From: Kumtagia ephedrae | Lineage (GTDB): Bacteria; Pseudomonadota; Alphaproteobacteria; Rhizobiales; Rhizobiaceae | Length of the DNA: 64,000 nucleotides | Direction: 5' to 3' | NCBI RefSeq assembly: GCF_003012745.1 | Contig: NZ_PXYK01000013.1 | Coordinates: 62,001 to 126,000, forward strand | Shown: one piece after another, positions 1 through 9,596 of the stretch | Layout of the letters: every line of letters starts with the position of its first letter | Position numbering within the stretch: position 1 is the first letter of the stretch | Notes under the pieces: generated by a model | The model's database searches: none | Told to the model about the DNA's origin: nothing | Seen by the model: only the letters and a program-made list of their open reading frames with translations | Made by a program: the position numbers and the translations under genes

Positions 1-974
<974 letters not shown>

Positions 975-1014
975 AAGCGTTCCTTCAGATGATGTGCGCG
1001 GTTGTAGCCGGCGT

Positions 1015-1854
1015 TCACTTCACCGCTCCCGAGGTGATGCCGCGGATGAGCTGCCGCGAGAAGATCAGGTAGAGGACCAGCACCGGCAGGATGGCGAGCG
1101 ACAGCGCCGCCAGCACCGCGTTCCAGTTGGTGACGAACTGGCCGATGAAAATCTGGGCGCCGAGCGTCACCGTCTTGGTGCCTTCCGACGGCGCCAGGAT
1201 CAGCGGGAACCACAGATCGTTCCAGATCGGGATCATAGTGAACACCGCGACTGTGGCCATGGCCGGGCGCACCAGCGGCAGCACCAGCCGGAAGAAGATG
1301 CGGTATTCCGACAGCCCGTCGATGCGACCGGCGTTCTTCAGATCGTCGGAGACGGTCTTCATGAACTCCGACAGGATGAAGATGCAGAGCGGCAGGCCCT
1401 GCGCGGTGTAGACCAGGATCAGCGCCGTCAGCGTGTTGACCAGCCCGCTCGCCACCATCATCTGCAGGATGGCGACGGTGCCAAGCCGGATCGGGATCAT
1501 GATGCCGAGCGCCAAATAGAGGCCGGTCAGCGTGTTGCCGCGGAAGCGGTATTCCGACAGCGCGAAGGCCGCCATGGCGCCGAACAGGATGACGAAGAAC
1601 AGCGAGCCGACGGTGACGATCAGGCTGTTCTGGAAGTAGAGCAGGAAATCGCCCTGCGCCATGACGGTGGTGTAGCCGACGGGGTCGAAGGTCTCGGGCG
1701 TCGGCAGGGCCAGCGGCGAGCGGAAGATGGCGTTGCGCGATTTGAGCGAGTTGATGACGATCAGCAGCACCGGGAACAGCGCGATCGCCGTATAGGCGAT
1801 CAGCACCGCATGGGCGGCGGCCGAGCGGGCGGGGGAATGGGCGGCGCGGCTCAT
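1015..1854 (-). CDS. Sugar ABC transporter permease (MalG/UgpE type)
   Basis: Inner-membrane permease of a carbohydrate ABC transporter, 279 residues. It has about six hydrophobic segments, the first near residues 15-35, and a cytoplasmic EAA-type loop ([17 protein letters not shown]) that would dock on the ATPase. Length and layout fit the MalG/UgpE half of the heterodimer. The ATPase gene follows after 40 bp. The gap to the other permease (1855-2078) is filled by a long inverted repeat, which may affect expression of this gene relative to the upstream ones. Confidence 0.92.
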   Translation of the reverse strand: MSRAAHSPARSAAAHAVLIAYTAIALFPVLLIVINSLKSRNAIFRSPLALPTPETFDPVGYTTVMAQGDFLLYFQNSLIVTVGSLFFVILFGAMAAFALSEYRFRGNTLTGLYLALGIMIPIRLGTVAILQMMVASGLVNTLTALILVYTAQGLPLCIFILSEFMKTVSDDLKNAGRIDGLSEYRIFFRLVLPLVRPAMATVAVFTMIPIWNDLWFPLILAPSEGTKTVTLGAQIFIGQFVTNWNAVLAALSLAILPVLVLYLIFSRQLIRGITSGAVK

Positions 1855-1891
1855 ACCCGGCCTCGCGAGGTTTCAGCGCCAGAGCTGCCTT

Positions 1892-2061
1892 CTTTCGCAC
1901 CCCCCTCTGTCCTGCCGGACATCTCCCCCGCAAGGGGGGAGATGGGCAGCTTCATCGAAGCCGCATTTCCTTCAACGTCTGCGATTGGCGAAACCAAAGC
2001 GGCCGGCCAATCTCCCCCCTTGCGGGGGAGATGTCCGGCAGGACAGAGGGGGGTGCGAAAG
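1892..2061. repeat. Long perfect inverted repeat between the two permease genes
   Basis: Positions 1892-1943 and 2010-2061 are exact reverse complements over 52 bases, separated by 66 bases. Each arm also contains a smaller palindrome (ATCTCCCCC...GGGGGAGAT), so several stem-loops could form. This is the kind of intergenic palindromic repeat (RIME-like mosaic element) that is common in Mesorhizobium-type genomes; that assignment rests on appearance only. It lies inside an apparent operon, so it would be transcribed as a strong RNA hairpin. Confidence 0.9.
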
Positions 2062-2078
2062 ACCAGCATCTCAAATCC

Positions 2079-3011
2079 TCAAAACTGATACCGCCGCAGC
2101 CGCGTCTGGATGGCGAACAGATAGACGGCGACGCCGGCGAGGATGATGAGGAACATCATGGTGGCGATCGCCGCGCCCATGTTTGGATCGCCGAGCTGCA
2201 GCTGGAAGCCGAAGAAGGCACGGTACAGGAAGGTGCCGAGGATGTCGGTGGAGAAGTTGGGGCCGGCAAGCGCCCCCTGCGCGGTGTAGATCAGGTCGAA
2301 GGCATTGAAATTGCCGACGAAGGTGAGGATCGAGATGATGCCGATCGACGGCAGGATCAGCGGCAGCTTGATCTTCCAGAACTGCGAAATCCCGGTGATG
2401 CCGTCCATCTCGGCGGCTTCGATCACCTCGTCGGGAATGGACAGCAGCGCCGCATAGATCAGCATCATCGGGATGCCGACGAACTGCCAGACCGAGATCA
2501 GGCTGAGCGCGGTCAGCGCATATTCCTCCTTGCCGAGCCAGGGCGCGAACAGGCTTCTCAGCCCGACCGAGTTCAGCAGCGACGGCGCCACGCCCCACAG
2601 CGGCGACAGGATGAGCTTCCAGACGAAGCCGACGATGACGAAGGACAGGACCGTCGGCACGAAGATGGCGGTGCGGTAGAAGGCGCGGAAGCGCAGCGTC
2701 GGGCTGGACAGCAGCGCCGCCAGCAGCACGCCGATCGGGTTCTGCACCAGCATGTGGATGATGAAGAACCAGACATTGTTCCACAGCGCGTTCCAGAAAT
2801 TCACGGACCAGCGCGGGTCGCCGAACAGCATGCGGAAATTGTCGAGGCCGACATAGACCAGCTGCTGGTCGATGCGGCGGAACAGCGAGAGTTGCAGCGT
2901 GCCGGCGAGCGGCACGATCATGAACGCCGTGTAGACGAGGAAGGCCGGCGCCAGGAACACCAGGATGTGCCAGCGGAAGGGTTTTTTGATTGGCTGGTCG
3001 TCCACGGACAT
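2079..3011 (-). CDS. Sugar ABC transporter permease (MalF/UgpA type)
   Basis: Inner-membrane permease, 310 residues, partner of the permease downstream. A hydrophobic N-terminal segment (ILVFLAPAFLVYTAFMIVPL) follows a short basic stretch, and several further membrane segments lead to the EAA-type loop EAAEMDGITGISQFWKIKLP near residue 205. This is the MalF/UgpA arrangement. The ATG at 3011 is the natural start. The gap to the binding-protein gene is 288 bp and is largely occupied by a palindromic repeat, so the genes may share a message with unequal output. Confidence 0.92.
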   Translation of the reverse strand: MSVDDQPIKKPFRWHILVFLAPAFLVYTAFMIVPLAGTLQLSLFRRIDQQLVYVGLDNFRMLFGDPRWSVNFWNALWNNVWFFIIHMLVQNPIGVLLAALLSSPTLRFRAFYRTAIFVPTVLSFVIVGFVWKLILSPLWGVAPSLLNSVGLRSLFAPWLGKEEYALTALSLISVWQFVGIPMMLIYAALLSIPDEVIEAAEMDGITGISQFWKIKLPLILPSIGIISILTFVGNFNAFDLIYTAQGALAGPNFSTDILGTFLYRAFFGFQLQLGDPNMGAAIATMMFLIILAGVAVYLFAIQTRLRRYQF

Positions 3012-3100
3012 TGGCGGCCCCGGTAAAGATGTGGCAGGCGATTGACGCGATCTGACGCCGCCCTTCGGTCACGGCAAGGCGCCGGCAGCGCCGCCGGCAT

Positions 3101-3289
3101 AACCCTCCCCCTTGAGGGGAGGGTCGGCGAGCGGTCGAAGCGAAGCGAGATCGCGAGACGGGGTGGGGTTGCTGCGGAAGTGCTCGACGCTCTCTTCTGC
3201 CGAGCGCTTCACCACCGACCCCTCCCCGCGTCAAAAACCTCGCGTCCCGCTCGGTTTTCGCCGCGACCCTCCCCTCGAGGGGGAGGGTT
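3101..3289. repeat. Large palindromic intergenic element
   Basis: Left arm 3101-3126 and right arm 3264-3289 are inverted copies over 26 bases with one mismatch (CCCTTGAGGG versus CCCTCGAGGG). The interior also contains complementary GC-rich tracts (GGGGTGGGG against CCCCTCCCC), so the whole 189 bases could fold into a branched hairpin. It differs in sequence from the repeat at 1892-2061 but has the same style and sits in the other gap of the same transporter operon. No gene is supported between 3012 and 3299. Confidence 0.85.
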
Positions 3290-3299
3290 CACCAGCGCA

Positions 3300-4559
3300 T
3301 CACTTCGCCGGCTTGTACCAGGCGTCGAGGCCCTTCTGCAGCTTCTCGCCGGCGACCTGCGGCGTGTCGGTGCCGTTGATGACGTTAGCGGACTCGACCC
3401 AGGTCTCGTTCTCGAGGTTCGGCGTGCCGCGCGACAGGATCTGGTAGGTCGAGCGGATCGTCGGCTTGCACTTCTCGCGCCACGACACGAATTCCTGTGC
3501 CAGCGGGTCCTCCATCTTCACCGCCGCGTTGTTCAGGCTGAAGAAGCCCGGCAGCGCGTTGGCGTAGATGGTGGCGAATTCCGGCGAGGCGACCCACGAC
3601 AGGAAGGTTTTCGCCGCGTCGGCATTCGGGCTCTTGGCGTTGAGGCCGACGGCGATGTCGGTGTGGTCGGAGATATAGCAGGTGTCGCCGGCGGTCTTCA
3701 CCGGCGGCGGGAAGGCGCCCATCTTGAACTGCGCCTGCGTGTTGAAGCCGGAAATCTCCCACGAGCCGGCCGGATAGATGGCGGCGCGGCCGAGCGTGAA
3801 CAGGTTCTGGCTGTCCGGGTAGGTCTGCGCCTCGAAGCCGTCGCCGAGATAGTCCTTCCACTTGGCGAGCGTCGCATAAGGCTCGACCCATTGCGGGTCG
3901 GTGAGCTTCTGCTCGCCCTTGATCAGCGCCAGGCGGCCCTCCTCGCCCTTCCAGTAGTTCGGGCCGATGTTCTGGTAGCCCATGGTCGCGGCCTCCCAGA
4001 GATCCTTGGTGCCCATCGCCATCGGGATGTAGTTGCCGTCCGCCTTGATCTTGTCGAGCGCGGCGAAGAATTCCGCCTCGGTCGCCGGCGGCGTGATGCC
4101 GAGTTGCTGGAAGGCGTCGGCATTGTAGATGAAGCCGTGGATGACGGAGGCCATCGGCACGCAGAAGGTCGCCTTGCCGTCGTCGGTCTGCCAGGCCGAC
4201 TTGGCGACGTCGGAGAAATTCTCCATGCCGGGCAGGCTGCTGAGATCGGCGAGATGGCCCTTGGTGTAGAGGTCGAGCGAGGCGTCGAAGGGACGGCAGG
4301 TGATGAGGTCGCCGGCCGAGCCGGCGTCGAGCTTGGCGTTGAGCGCGGCGTTGTACTCGGTCGGCGCCGACGGCGAGAACACCACCTTGATGCCGGGATT
4401 GGCCTTCTCGAAGGCCGGGATGAGCTTCTCCTGCCAGATGGCGAGATCGTCGTTGCGCCAGCTCTCGATGGTCAGCGTCTTGTCCTGGGCCAGCGCCGCG
4501 CCCGCGCAGGCGAGCAGGCTGGAGCCCGTGAGCAACGCCGTGATGAGTCTTGTTGTCAT
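3300..4559 (-). CDS. Sugar-binding protein of ABC transporter
   Basis: Periplasmic solute-binding protein, 419 residues, family 1 (MalE/UgpB-like). It begins with a clear Sec signal peptide (MTTRLITALLTGSSLLACAGAALA, probable cleavage after ALA-Q near residue 25) and continues with the typical start of the mature domain, TLTIESWRNDD. A good ribosome site (AGGGAGAC) precedes the ATG. The gene starts 24 bp after the murQ-like gene ends, so both are probably co-transcribed. Given the neighbouring amino-sugar enzymes, the ligand is probably an N-acetylated amino sugar or a small oligomer of one; that is inference from context. Confidence 0.92.
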   Translation of the reverse strand: MTTRLITALLTGSSLLACAGAALAQDKTLTIESWRNDDLAIWQEKLIPAFEKANPGIKVVFSPSAPTEYNAALNAKLDAGSAGDLITCRPFDASLDLYTKGHLADLSSLPGMENFSDVAKSAWQTDDGKATFCVPMASVIHGFIYNADAFQQLGITPPATEAEFFAALDKIKADGNYIPMAMGTKDLWEAATMGYQNIGPNYWKGEEGRLALIKGEQKLTDPQWVEPYATLAKWKDYLGDGFEAQTYPDSQNLFTLGRAAIYPAGSWEISGFNTQAQFKMGAFPPPVKTAGDTCYISDHTDIAVGLNAKSPNADAAKTFLSWVASPEFATIYANALPGFFSLNNAAVKMEDPLAQEFVSWREKCKPTIRSTYQILSRGTPNLENETWVESANVINGTDTPQVAGEKLQKGLDAWYKPAK

Positions 4560-4583
4560 TGCAGTCTCCCTGTTTCGACCTGT

Positions 4584-5510
4584 TCAGGTTCGATTGTGAT
4601 GAGAGCGGGTGCTCCCCTCTTCGAGACCGGCGAGCGCCGGCCTGAGCTTTTGCCCGGCCTCGGCCAGGAGGCGGGTCGCGGTGCCGAGGTCGTCCGCCCC
4701 GGCGGCAAGCAGGATCGCCGGCTTGACGGCGCCGCCGGTCTTTTCCAGGAGCCGCTGAGCCTCGTCCCGGCCGCAGCCGGCGATCGCCGCCACGATGCGG
4801 GCGGCGCGGTCGCGCAGTTTCATGTTGTCGGGACGCAGGTTGACCATGTAGCCGTCGTGGACATGGCCGAGATGGATGGCGACCAGGGTCGAGAACATGT
4901 TGAGGGCGATCTTCTGCGCCGTGCCCGCGCCCATGCGGGTCGACCCGGCGATCATTTCCGGCGGGGTGGCGAGAACGATGCCGACATCGCCGCGCGTCGC
5001 CAGCGGCGTACCGGCATTGTTGGCGATGCCGATCGTGGCGGCACCGCGCCGGTGCGCTTCGTCGAGGGCGGCCACCGCATAGGGCGTCGTTCCGGAGGCC
5101 GACAGCGCGATCAGGCAGTCGCCGGCGTCGAGGCCGTTCTCCGCCACTTCCCTGGCAGCCTCCGCCGCGTCGTCCTCGGGCGCGCCCGGCAGGTCGACGA
5201 AAGCCTGCCTGCCGCCGGCGATCAGCACCACCACCCGCTCAGACGGGATGCCGTAGGTTCCGGGAAGCTCGAGCGCGTCGGCCAGCGCCATCAGGCCGGA
5301 GCTCCCGGCCGCCGCATAGAAAAGGCGGCCGCCCACGGCGAGCCGGCCGGCGGCGATTTCCGCGGCCAAGGCGATCGCATCGACGGCGGCATGGACGCTA
5401 TTCGCGGCCTCGACCTGGGCATCGGCCAGCAAGCGCAGGATGGACGCAGGCGGCTGCTCGTCCAGCCCCTTCGCCTTTGCGTTCACCGCTTCCGTGCCGG
5501 CATGCGCCAT
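4584..5510 (-). CDS. murQ: MurQ-like N-acetylmuramic acid 6-phosphate etherase (SIS domain)
   Basis: Cytoplasmic SIS-domain protein of about 308 residues. MurQ converts MurNAc-6-phosphate to GlcNAc-6-phosphate plus D-lactate. Visible family features are the phosphosugar-binding loop (YAAAGSSGLMALADALEL), the second SIS motif (IALSASGTTPYAVAAL), the block PPEMIAGSTRMGAGTAQKIA and the following LNMFST helix. The start is set at the ATG at 5510 (MAHAGTEAVN) because a GGGGA ribosome site precedes it; the longer upstream reading frame runs into the operator region. It is the first gene of the minus operon leading to the ABC transporter. Activity on MurNAc-6-P rather than a related phosphosugar is not proven by sequence. 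Confidence 0.82.
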   Translation of the reverse strand: MAHAGTEAVNAKAKGLDEQPPASILRLLADAQVEAANSVHAAVDAIALAAEIAAGRLAVGGRLFYAAAGSSGLMALADALELPGTYGIPSERVVVLIAGGRQAFVDLPGAPEDDAAEAAREVAENGLDAGDCLIALSASGTTPYAVAALDEAHRRGAATIGIANNAGTPLATRGDVGIVLATPPEMIAGSTRMGAGTAQKIALNMFSTLVAIHLGHVHDGYMVNLRPDNMKLRDRAARIVAAIAGCGRDEAQRLLEKTGGAVKPAILLAAGADDLGTATRLLAEAGQKLRPALAGLEEGSTRSHHNRT

Positions 5511-5533
5511 CAGATCCCCTCCATTCGGCGACC

Positions 5534-5550
5534 ATACCAAAAAAATACCA
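5534..5550 (-). promoter_or_regulatory. Candidate GntR operator for the murQ-ABC operon
   Basis: Read on the minus strand this is TGGTAT-TTTTT-TGGTAT, two identical hexamers 11 bases apart (one helical turn), 24 bases upstream of the murQ start. The same arrangement occurs at 5668-5684 in front of the divergent operon, which encodes a GntR/UTRA regulator. The binding assignment is inference. Confidence 0.6.
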
Positions 5551-5667
5551 CTTGTCCAGCGCGGCATTTACGATTTGGTCACGGCTGAGCCACCAAACCG
5601 AAGCCCGCGCAACCATATCAGCTACTTACATGATCCATTCCCTGGCCAAAAATTAACGCTTGGAGAA

Positions 5668-5684
5668 TGGTATTTTATTGGTAT
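5668..5684 (+). promoter_or_regulatory. Candidate GntR operator for the kinase-gntR-nagA operon
   Basis: TGGTAT-TTTAT-TGGTAT, direct hexamers 11 bases apart, 26 bases upstream of the kinase start. It mirrors the site at 5534-5550 in spacing, sequence and orientation relative to its own gene, which makes a shared regulator (the GntR at 6584) the simplest explanation. Confidence 0.6.
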
Positions 5685-5709
5685 TATCAAGAAAGAGGAG
5701 CATTTCCGC

Positions 5710-6591
5710 GTGGACCTGGTACTGGGCATCGATGGTGGCGGCACGAGCTGCCGGGCGGCGGTCGCCACATCCCGCGGGGAGATTCTCGGCCGCGCCAGGA
5801 GCGGCGCCGCCAACATCCGCACCGACCTGACCGGCGCCCGCGCCAGCATCGTCGAGGCGGCGCGGCTGGCCTTCATCGACGCCGGCCTTGACCCGGAGCG
5901 GATCGCCGAGACGCCGGCGGTTCTAGGGCTCGCCGGCAGCAATGTCGGCACCTACCGCCAGCAGCTCGAGGCCATCCTGCCCTTCCCGCGCTGCGCCGTC
6001 GAGAGCGACGGGCTGATCGCGCTGGAAGGCGCGCTCGGCGGCAGCAACGGCGCCATCGCCATCCTCGGCACCGGCAGCGTCTACATGATGCGGCGCGGCG
6101 ACATGGTGCGCTCCGTCGGCGGCTGGGGGTTTCTGGTCGGCGACCAGGCGAGCGGCGGCCGCATCGGCCGCGATCTGCTCGAGGAGACGCTGCTTGCCTA
6201 TGACGGCATCCGCCCGGCCTCCCCGCTGACCGACGCGCTGCTCGCCGTCTTCCGCGGCAATCCGCGCGACGTGGTCGAGTTCACCACCACGGCCAAGCCG
6301 GGCGATTTCGGCGGCTTCGCGCCGATGGTATTCGACCATGCCACGAAGGGCGACGCTGTCGCCGAATTCATCGTCGCACGCGGGGTGGCGGCCATCGAGG
6401 CGTCGCTGGTCGTGCTGGGACTCGGCGACGACGAGCCGATCAGCCTGCTCGGCGGCCTGGCGGCGCTCTATGCGCCGCGCCTTTCGCCAAACTACCGCGA
6501 ACGCCTGCGCCAGCCGCGGCAGGACGCGCTGGGCGGCGCCGTGTCGATGGCGGCCCGCCGCTTCGGCGCCGGGAGGCCGGCGCATGGCTGA
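5710..6591 (+). CDS. BadF/BadG/BcrA/BcrD-type sugar kinase (N-acetylglucosamine kinase-like)
   Basis: Cytoplasmic ATP-dependent kinase of the ASKHA fold, 293 residues, expected to phosphorylate an incoming amino sugar such as GlcNAc. Motifs: phosphate-1 loop LGIDGGGTSCRAAV at the N-terminus, VLGLAGSNVG, the phosphate-2 motif AIAILGTGSVYMM and the adenosine motif LLGGLAAL near the end. The GTG at 5710 is chosen because AAGAGGAG lies 9 bases upstream and the protein then starts at the glycine-rich strand, as usual for the family; the longer ATG frame crosses the operator. The stop overlaps the gntR start by 8 bases. Confidence 0.85.
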   Translation: MDLVLGIDGGGTSCRAAVATSRGEILGRARSGAANIRTDLTGARASIVEAARLAFIDAGLDPERIAETPAVLGLAGSNVGTYRQQLEAILPFPRCAVESDGLIALEGALGGSNGAIAILGTGSVYMMRRGDMVRSVGGWGFLVGDQASGGRIGRDLLEETLLAYDGIRPASPLTDALLAVFRGNPRDVVEFTTTAKPGDFGGFAPMVFDHATKGDAVAEFIVARGVAAIEASLVVLGLGDDEPISLLGGLAALYAPRLSPNYRERLRQPRQDALGGAVSMAARRFGAGRPAHG

Positions 6592-7369
6592 CCTCGCCGA
6601 TACGATCTTCGGCGCCCTGAAGGGTGCGGGCCCCAACGGCGCGCCGCTCTACCTGAAGCTGAAGCGCTCGATCGAGGAAGCCGTCCGGCGCGGCGTCCTC
6701 CTTCCCGGCGATGCGCTGCCCTCGGAGCGCGACATCGCCGCCAAGGCCGATATCTCGCGCGTCACCGTGCGCAAGGCCGTGCAGGATCTGGTCCGCGACG
6801 GGCTGCTGGTGCAGCGCCACGGCTCCGGCACCTTCGTCGCCCGCGCCGTCGAGCGGGTCGAGCAGTCGCTGTCGCTGCTGACCTCCTTCACCGAGGACAT
6901 GGCGCGGCGCGGCAAGACGCTGCGTTCCGAATGGCTCGACCGCGGCATCTATGCACCCTCACCCGAGGAGATGATGGTGCTCGGGCTCTCTCCTCAGGAA
7001 TCGGTGGCGCGGGTGAGTCGGCTACGGATCGCCGACGGAACGCCGCTGGCCATCGAGCGCGCCGCCCTGCCGGCAATGGCCCTGCCCGATCCGACCGCCG
7101 TCGGCTCCTCGCTCTACGCGGCGCTGGAAAAGACCGGCAGCCGGCCGGTGCGCGCCATACAGCGCATCTCGGCGGCCAATCTGGGCGCCGCGGACGCGCG
7201 GCTGCTCGACCTGCCGACCGGCACCGCCGGCCTGCACATCGAACGCATCTCCTACCTGGCGAGCGGCAAGGTGGTGGAGTTCACGCGATCGATCTACCGC
7301 GGCGACACCTATGATTTCGTCGCCGAACTGAGACTGGGGGATTCCGCTGGCACGAGGAGCGAGCCATGA
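6584..7369 (+). CDS. GntR-family regulator with UTRA ligand domain (HutC/NagR type)
   Basis: DNA-binding transcription factor, 261 residues. The N-terminal winged helix-turn-helix is clear (LYLKLKRSIEEAVRRGVLLP, then LPSERDIAAKADISRVTVRKA), and the rest fits a UTRA effector domain (VARVSRLRIADGTPLAIERA), which in relatives binds a phosphosugar such as GlcN-6-P. The ATG at 6584 overlaps the kinase gene and the stop overlaps the next start as ATGA, so translation is coupled. It probably controls both divergent operons through the TGGTAT tandem sites. Confidence 0.9.
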   Translation: MADLADTIFGALKGAGPNGAPLYLKLKRSIEEAVRRGVLLPGDALPSERDIAAKADISRVTVRKAVQDLVRDGLLVQRHGSGTFVARAVERVEQSLSLLTSFTEDMARRGKTLRSEWLDRGIYAPSPEEMMVLGLSPQESVARVSRLRIADGTPLAIERAALPAMALPDPTAVGSSLYAALEKTGSRPVRAIQRISAANLGAADARLLDLPTGTAGLHIERISYLASGKVVEFTRSIYRGDTYDFVAELRLGDSAGTRSEP

Positions 7370-8394
7370 ACGATCCCACCCATATGCGCCGCGAAATCGC
7401 GGAGATCCCCGAAGCCGCGGCAAGGCTGCTGAATGGCGGCGGCAAGGCGCTCGAGGCTGCCGGGAAAGGCATTCGCGACCTCGATCCTTCCTTCGTCATC
7501 AGCGTGGCGCGCGGCTCCTCGGACCATGCCGCCTCGTTCCTGAAATACGCGGTCGAGCTCACGGCCGGCATCCCGGTCGCCTCGGTCGGCCCGTCGGTCG
7601 CCTCCATCTACGGCGCCAACCTGAGGCTGGCCGGCTCGCTCTGCCTGACCATCTCGCAGTCCGGCAAAAGCCCCGACATCGTCGCCATGGCGGCGCAGGC
7701 CAAGGCCGGCGGCGCGCTGACCGTGGCGCTGACCAACACGCCGGATTCGCCGCTGGCGCGTGCCTCCGACTATCCGATCGACATACTGGCCGGGCCGGAG
7801 CGCAGCGTCGCCGCCACGAAAACCTTCGTCAATTCGGCGCTGGCCGGCCTCGTGCTGATGGCGCATTGCACCGACGATGCCGACCTGCTCGCCGCGCTGC
7901 GGCGCCTGCCCGAGCAGTTCCGCCAGGCGATCGATTGCGACTGGATGGAGATCGCCGCGGCCCTGGAGGATGCGCCTTCCCTCTTCATCCTGGGACGCGG
8001 CCCCTCCTATGCGATCGCCAGCGAGGCGGCGCTGAAATTCAAGGAAACCTGCGGCATGCACGCCGAGGCCTACAGCGCCGCCGAGGTGATGCACGGCCCG
8101 CTGGCGCTGGTCGGTCCCGGCTTCCCGGTGCTGGCGCTGGCCGCGCGCGACGCCTCGGAAGCCTCGGTCGCCGAGACCTCCGATGCATTGGCCGCGAAGG
8201 GTGCCGCCGTCTTCGCCACGTCGCGGCGCACCGCGCAGGCGCGCATGCTGCCGCATGTCGCCACCGGTCATCCCCTGACCGACCCGCTGCCGCTGATCGT
8301 CTCCTTCTACGCCTTCGTCGAGGCTTTCGCGCGCCGGCGCGGCCTCGATCCCGACCAGCCGCGCAACCTGCGCAAGGTGACGGAGACGCGCTGA
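7366..8394 (+). CDS. SIS-domain glucosamine-6-phosphate deaminase/aminotransferase-like (NagB-II/AgaS)
   Basis: Cytoplasmic enzyme of 342 residues with two SIS domains (first near residues 30-160, second about 190-320). It resembles the isomerase half of GlmS without the glutaminase domain, which in amino-sugar operons acts as GlcN-6-P deaminase producing fructose-6-P. Motifs are SVARGSSDHAASFLKYAVEL, LTISQSGKSPDIVAMAAQAK, the ETKTFVNS-like AATKTFVNSALAG and ILGRGPSYAIASEAALKFKE. It sits between gntR and nagA with ATGA/TGATG overlaps. A keto-sugar isomerase role cannot be excluded. Confidence 0.85.
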   Translation: MNDPTHMRREIAEIPEAAARLLNGGGKALEAAGKGIRDLDPSFVISVARGSSDHAASFLKYAVELTAGIPVASVGPSVASIYGANLRLAGSLCLTISQSGKSPDIVAMAAQAKAGGALTVALTNTPDSPLARASDYPIDILAGPERSVAATKTFVNSALAGLVLMAHCTDDADLLAALRRLPEQFRQAIDCDWMEIAAALEDAPSLFILGRGPSYAIASEAALKFKETCGMHAEAYSAAEVMHGPLALVGPGFPVLALAARDASEASVAETSDALAAKGAAVFATSRRTAQARMLPHVATGHPLTDPLPLIVSFYAFVEAFARRRGLDPDQPRNLRKVTETR

Positions 8395-9560
8395 TGCGGT
8401 CGTTCGCGATTTCCGCGCCAAAAATCTTCGACGGCGAGGTATGGCACGAGGACGCCGCCGTGCTGGTGCGCGATGGCGATGTCGAGGCCGTGGTCGCGCG
8501 CTCGAAGATCCCCGCCGGGACGATTGTGACCAGGACGGACGGCATGCTGGCGCCGGGCTTCGTCGACCTGCAGGTGAACGGCGGAGGCGGCGTCATGCTG
8601 AACGACCGGCAGGACGTTGAAACCATCCGCACCATCTGCGCCGCGCACGCCCCGTTCGGCACGACCGCGCTGCTGCCGACGCTGATCACCGACTCGCCCG
8701 AGATCACCGCGCGCGCCGTCGATGCCGGCGCCGCCGCGGCCGAGGCCGGCGTGCCCGGCTTTCTCGGCCTGCATCTCGAGGGACCGCACCTGTCCTTCGC
8801 CCGCAAGGGCGCCCACGACATACGCCTCATCCGGCCGATGACCGATACCGACGAGGCTTTCCTGCTTCGTGCCCGCGCCCGCCTGCCGGCGCTGCTGACG
8901 ACGGTGGCGCCGGAATCGGTCGAGCCGGAGCGCGTAGCCCGGCTTGCCGGCGCGGGGGTGGTTATGAGCCTCGGCCATTCCGATACGCATCATGCGATCG
9001 CACAGGTCTATGCTGAGGCCGGCGCCGGCTTGGTGACGCACCTCTTCAACGCCATGAGCCAGATCGGCAACCGCGAGCCCGGCTTGGCTGGAGCGGCGCT
9101 GAGCTGCGGCACCTTGTGGGCAGGATTGATCGCCGACGGCTTTCACGTCGACCCCGCGACCATCGGCATCGCCATGCGGGCGAAGGTCGGGCCGGCGCGC
9201 ATCTTTCTGGTCACGGACGCCATGGCGCCGACCGGCACGGACATGACCTCCTTCACGCTCAACGGCCGCACGATCTTTCGCAATGGTGGCCGCCTGACGC
9301 TGGAGGACGGCACGCTGGCCGGCGCCGATCTCGACATGATCTCGGCGGTGCGCTTCATGCACCGGTCGATCGGCCTCGATCTCGGCGAGGCGCTGAAGAT
9401 GGCCTCGCTCTATCCGGCCATGGCGATGGGCGTGGAGGTGCGCCACGGCCGGCTCGCCGGCGGCAGCCGCGCCGACATCGTGCAGTTGTCTGACCACCTC
9501 GACGTCGAAGGCGTCTGGATCGGCGGCGACAAGGTTTTTAGCCGGCACGCTACCGCGTAG
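8394..9560 (+). CDS. nagA: N-acetylglucosamine-6-phosphate deacetylase
   Basis: Amidohydrolase of 388 residues that removes the acetyl group from GlcNAc-6-P to give GlcN-6-P and acetate. Visible family motifs are PGFVDLQVNGGGGVML at the barrel entry, LGLHLEGPHLS with the metal-binding glutamate, SLGHSDTHHAIA, THLFNAMSQ, IADGFHVD and LVTDAMAPTG with the catalytic aspartate. The ATG shares one base with the previous stop. It is the last gene of the kinase-gntR-deaminase-nagA operon, completing conversion of GlcNAc (or MurQ product) to fructose-6-phosphate. Confidence 0.95.
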   Translation: MRSFAISAPKIFDGEVWHEDAAVLVRDGDVEAVVARSKIPAGTIVTRTDGMLAPGFVDLQVNGGGGVMLNDRQDVETIRTICAAHAPFGTTALLPTLITDSPEITARAVDAGAAAAEAGVPGFLGLHLEGPHLSFARKGAHDIRLIRPMTDTDEAFLLRARARLPALLTTVAPESVEPERVARLAGAGVVMSLGHSDTHHAIAQVYAEAGAGLVTHLFNAMSQIGNREPGLAGAALSCGTLWAGLIADGFHVDPATIGIAMRAKVGPARIFLVTDAMAPTGTDMTSFTLNGRTIFRNGGRLTLEDGTLAGADLDMISAVRFMHRSIGLDLGEALKMASLYPAMAMGVEVRHGRLAGGSRADIVQLSDHLDVEGVWIGGDKVFSRHATA

Positions 9561-9596
9561 CGGTCCCGCTGCTCGGTATGCCGACAAGCTGGATTT

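Noticed and set aside
3042-5588. Long open frame of about 850 codons on the plus strand
   Set aside because: It runs antisense through the binding-protein and murQ genes, is Arg/Ala-rich and has no domain; it results from high third-position GC opposite real genes.
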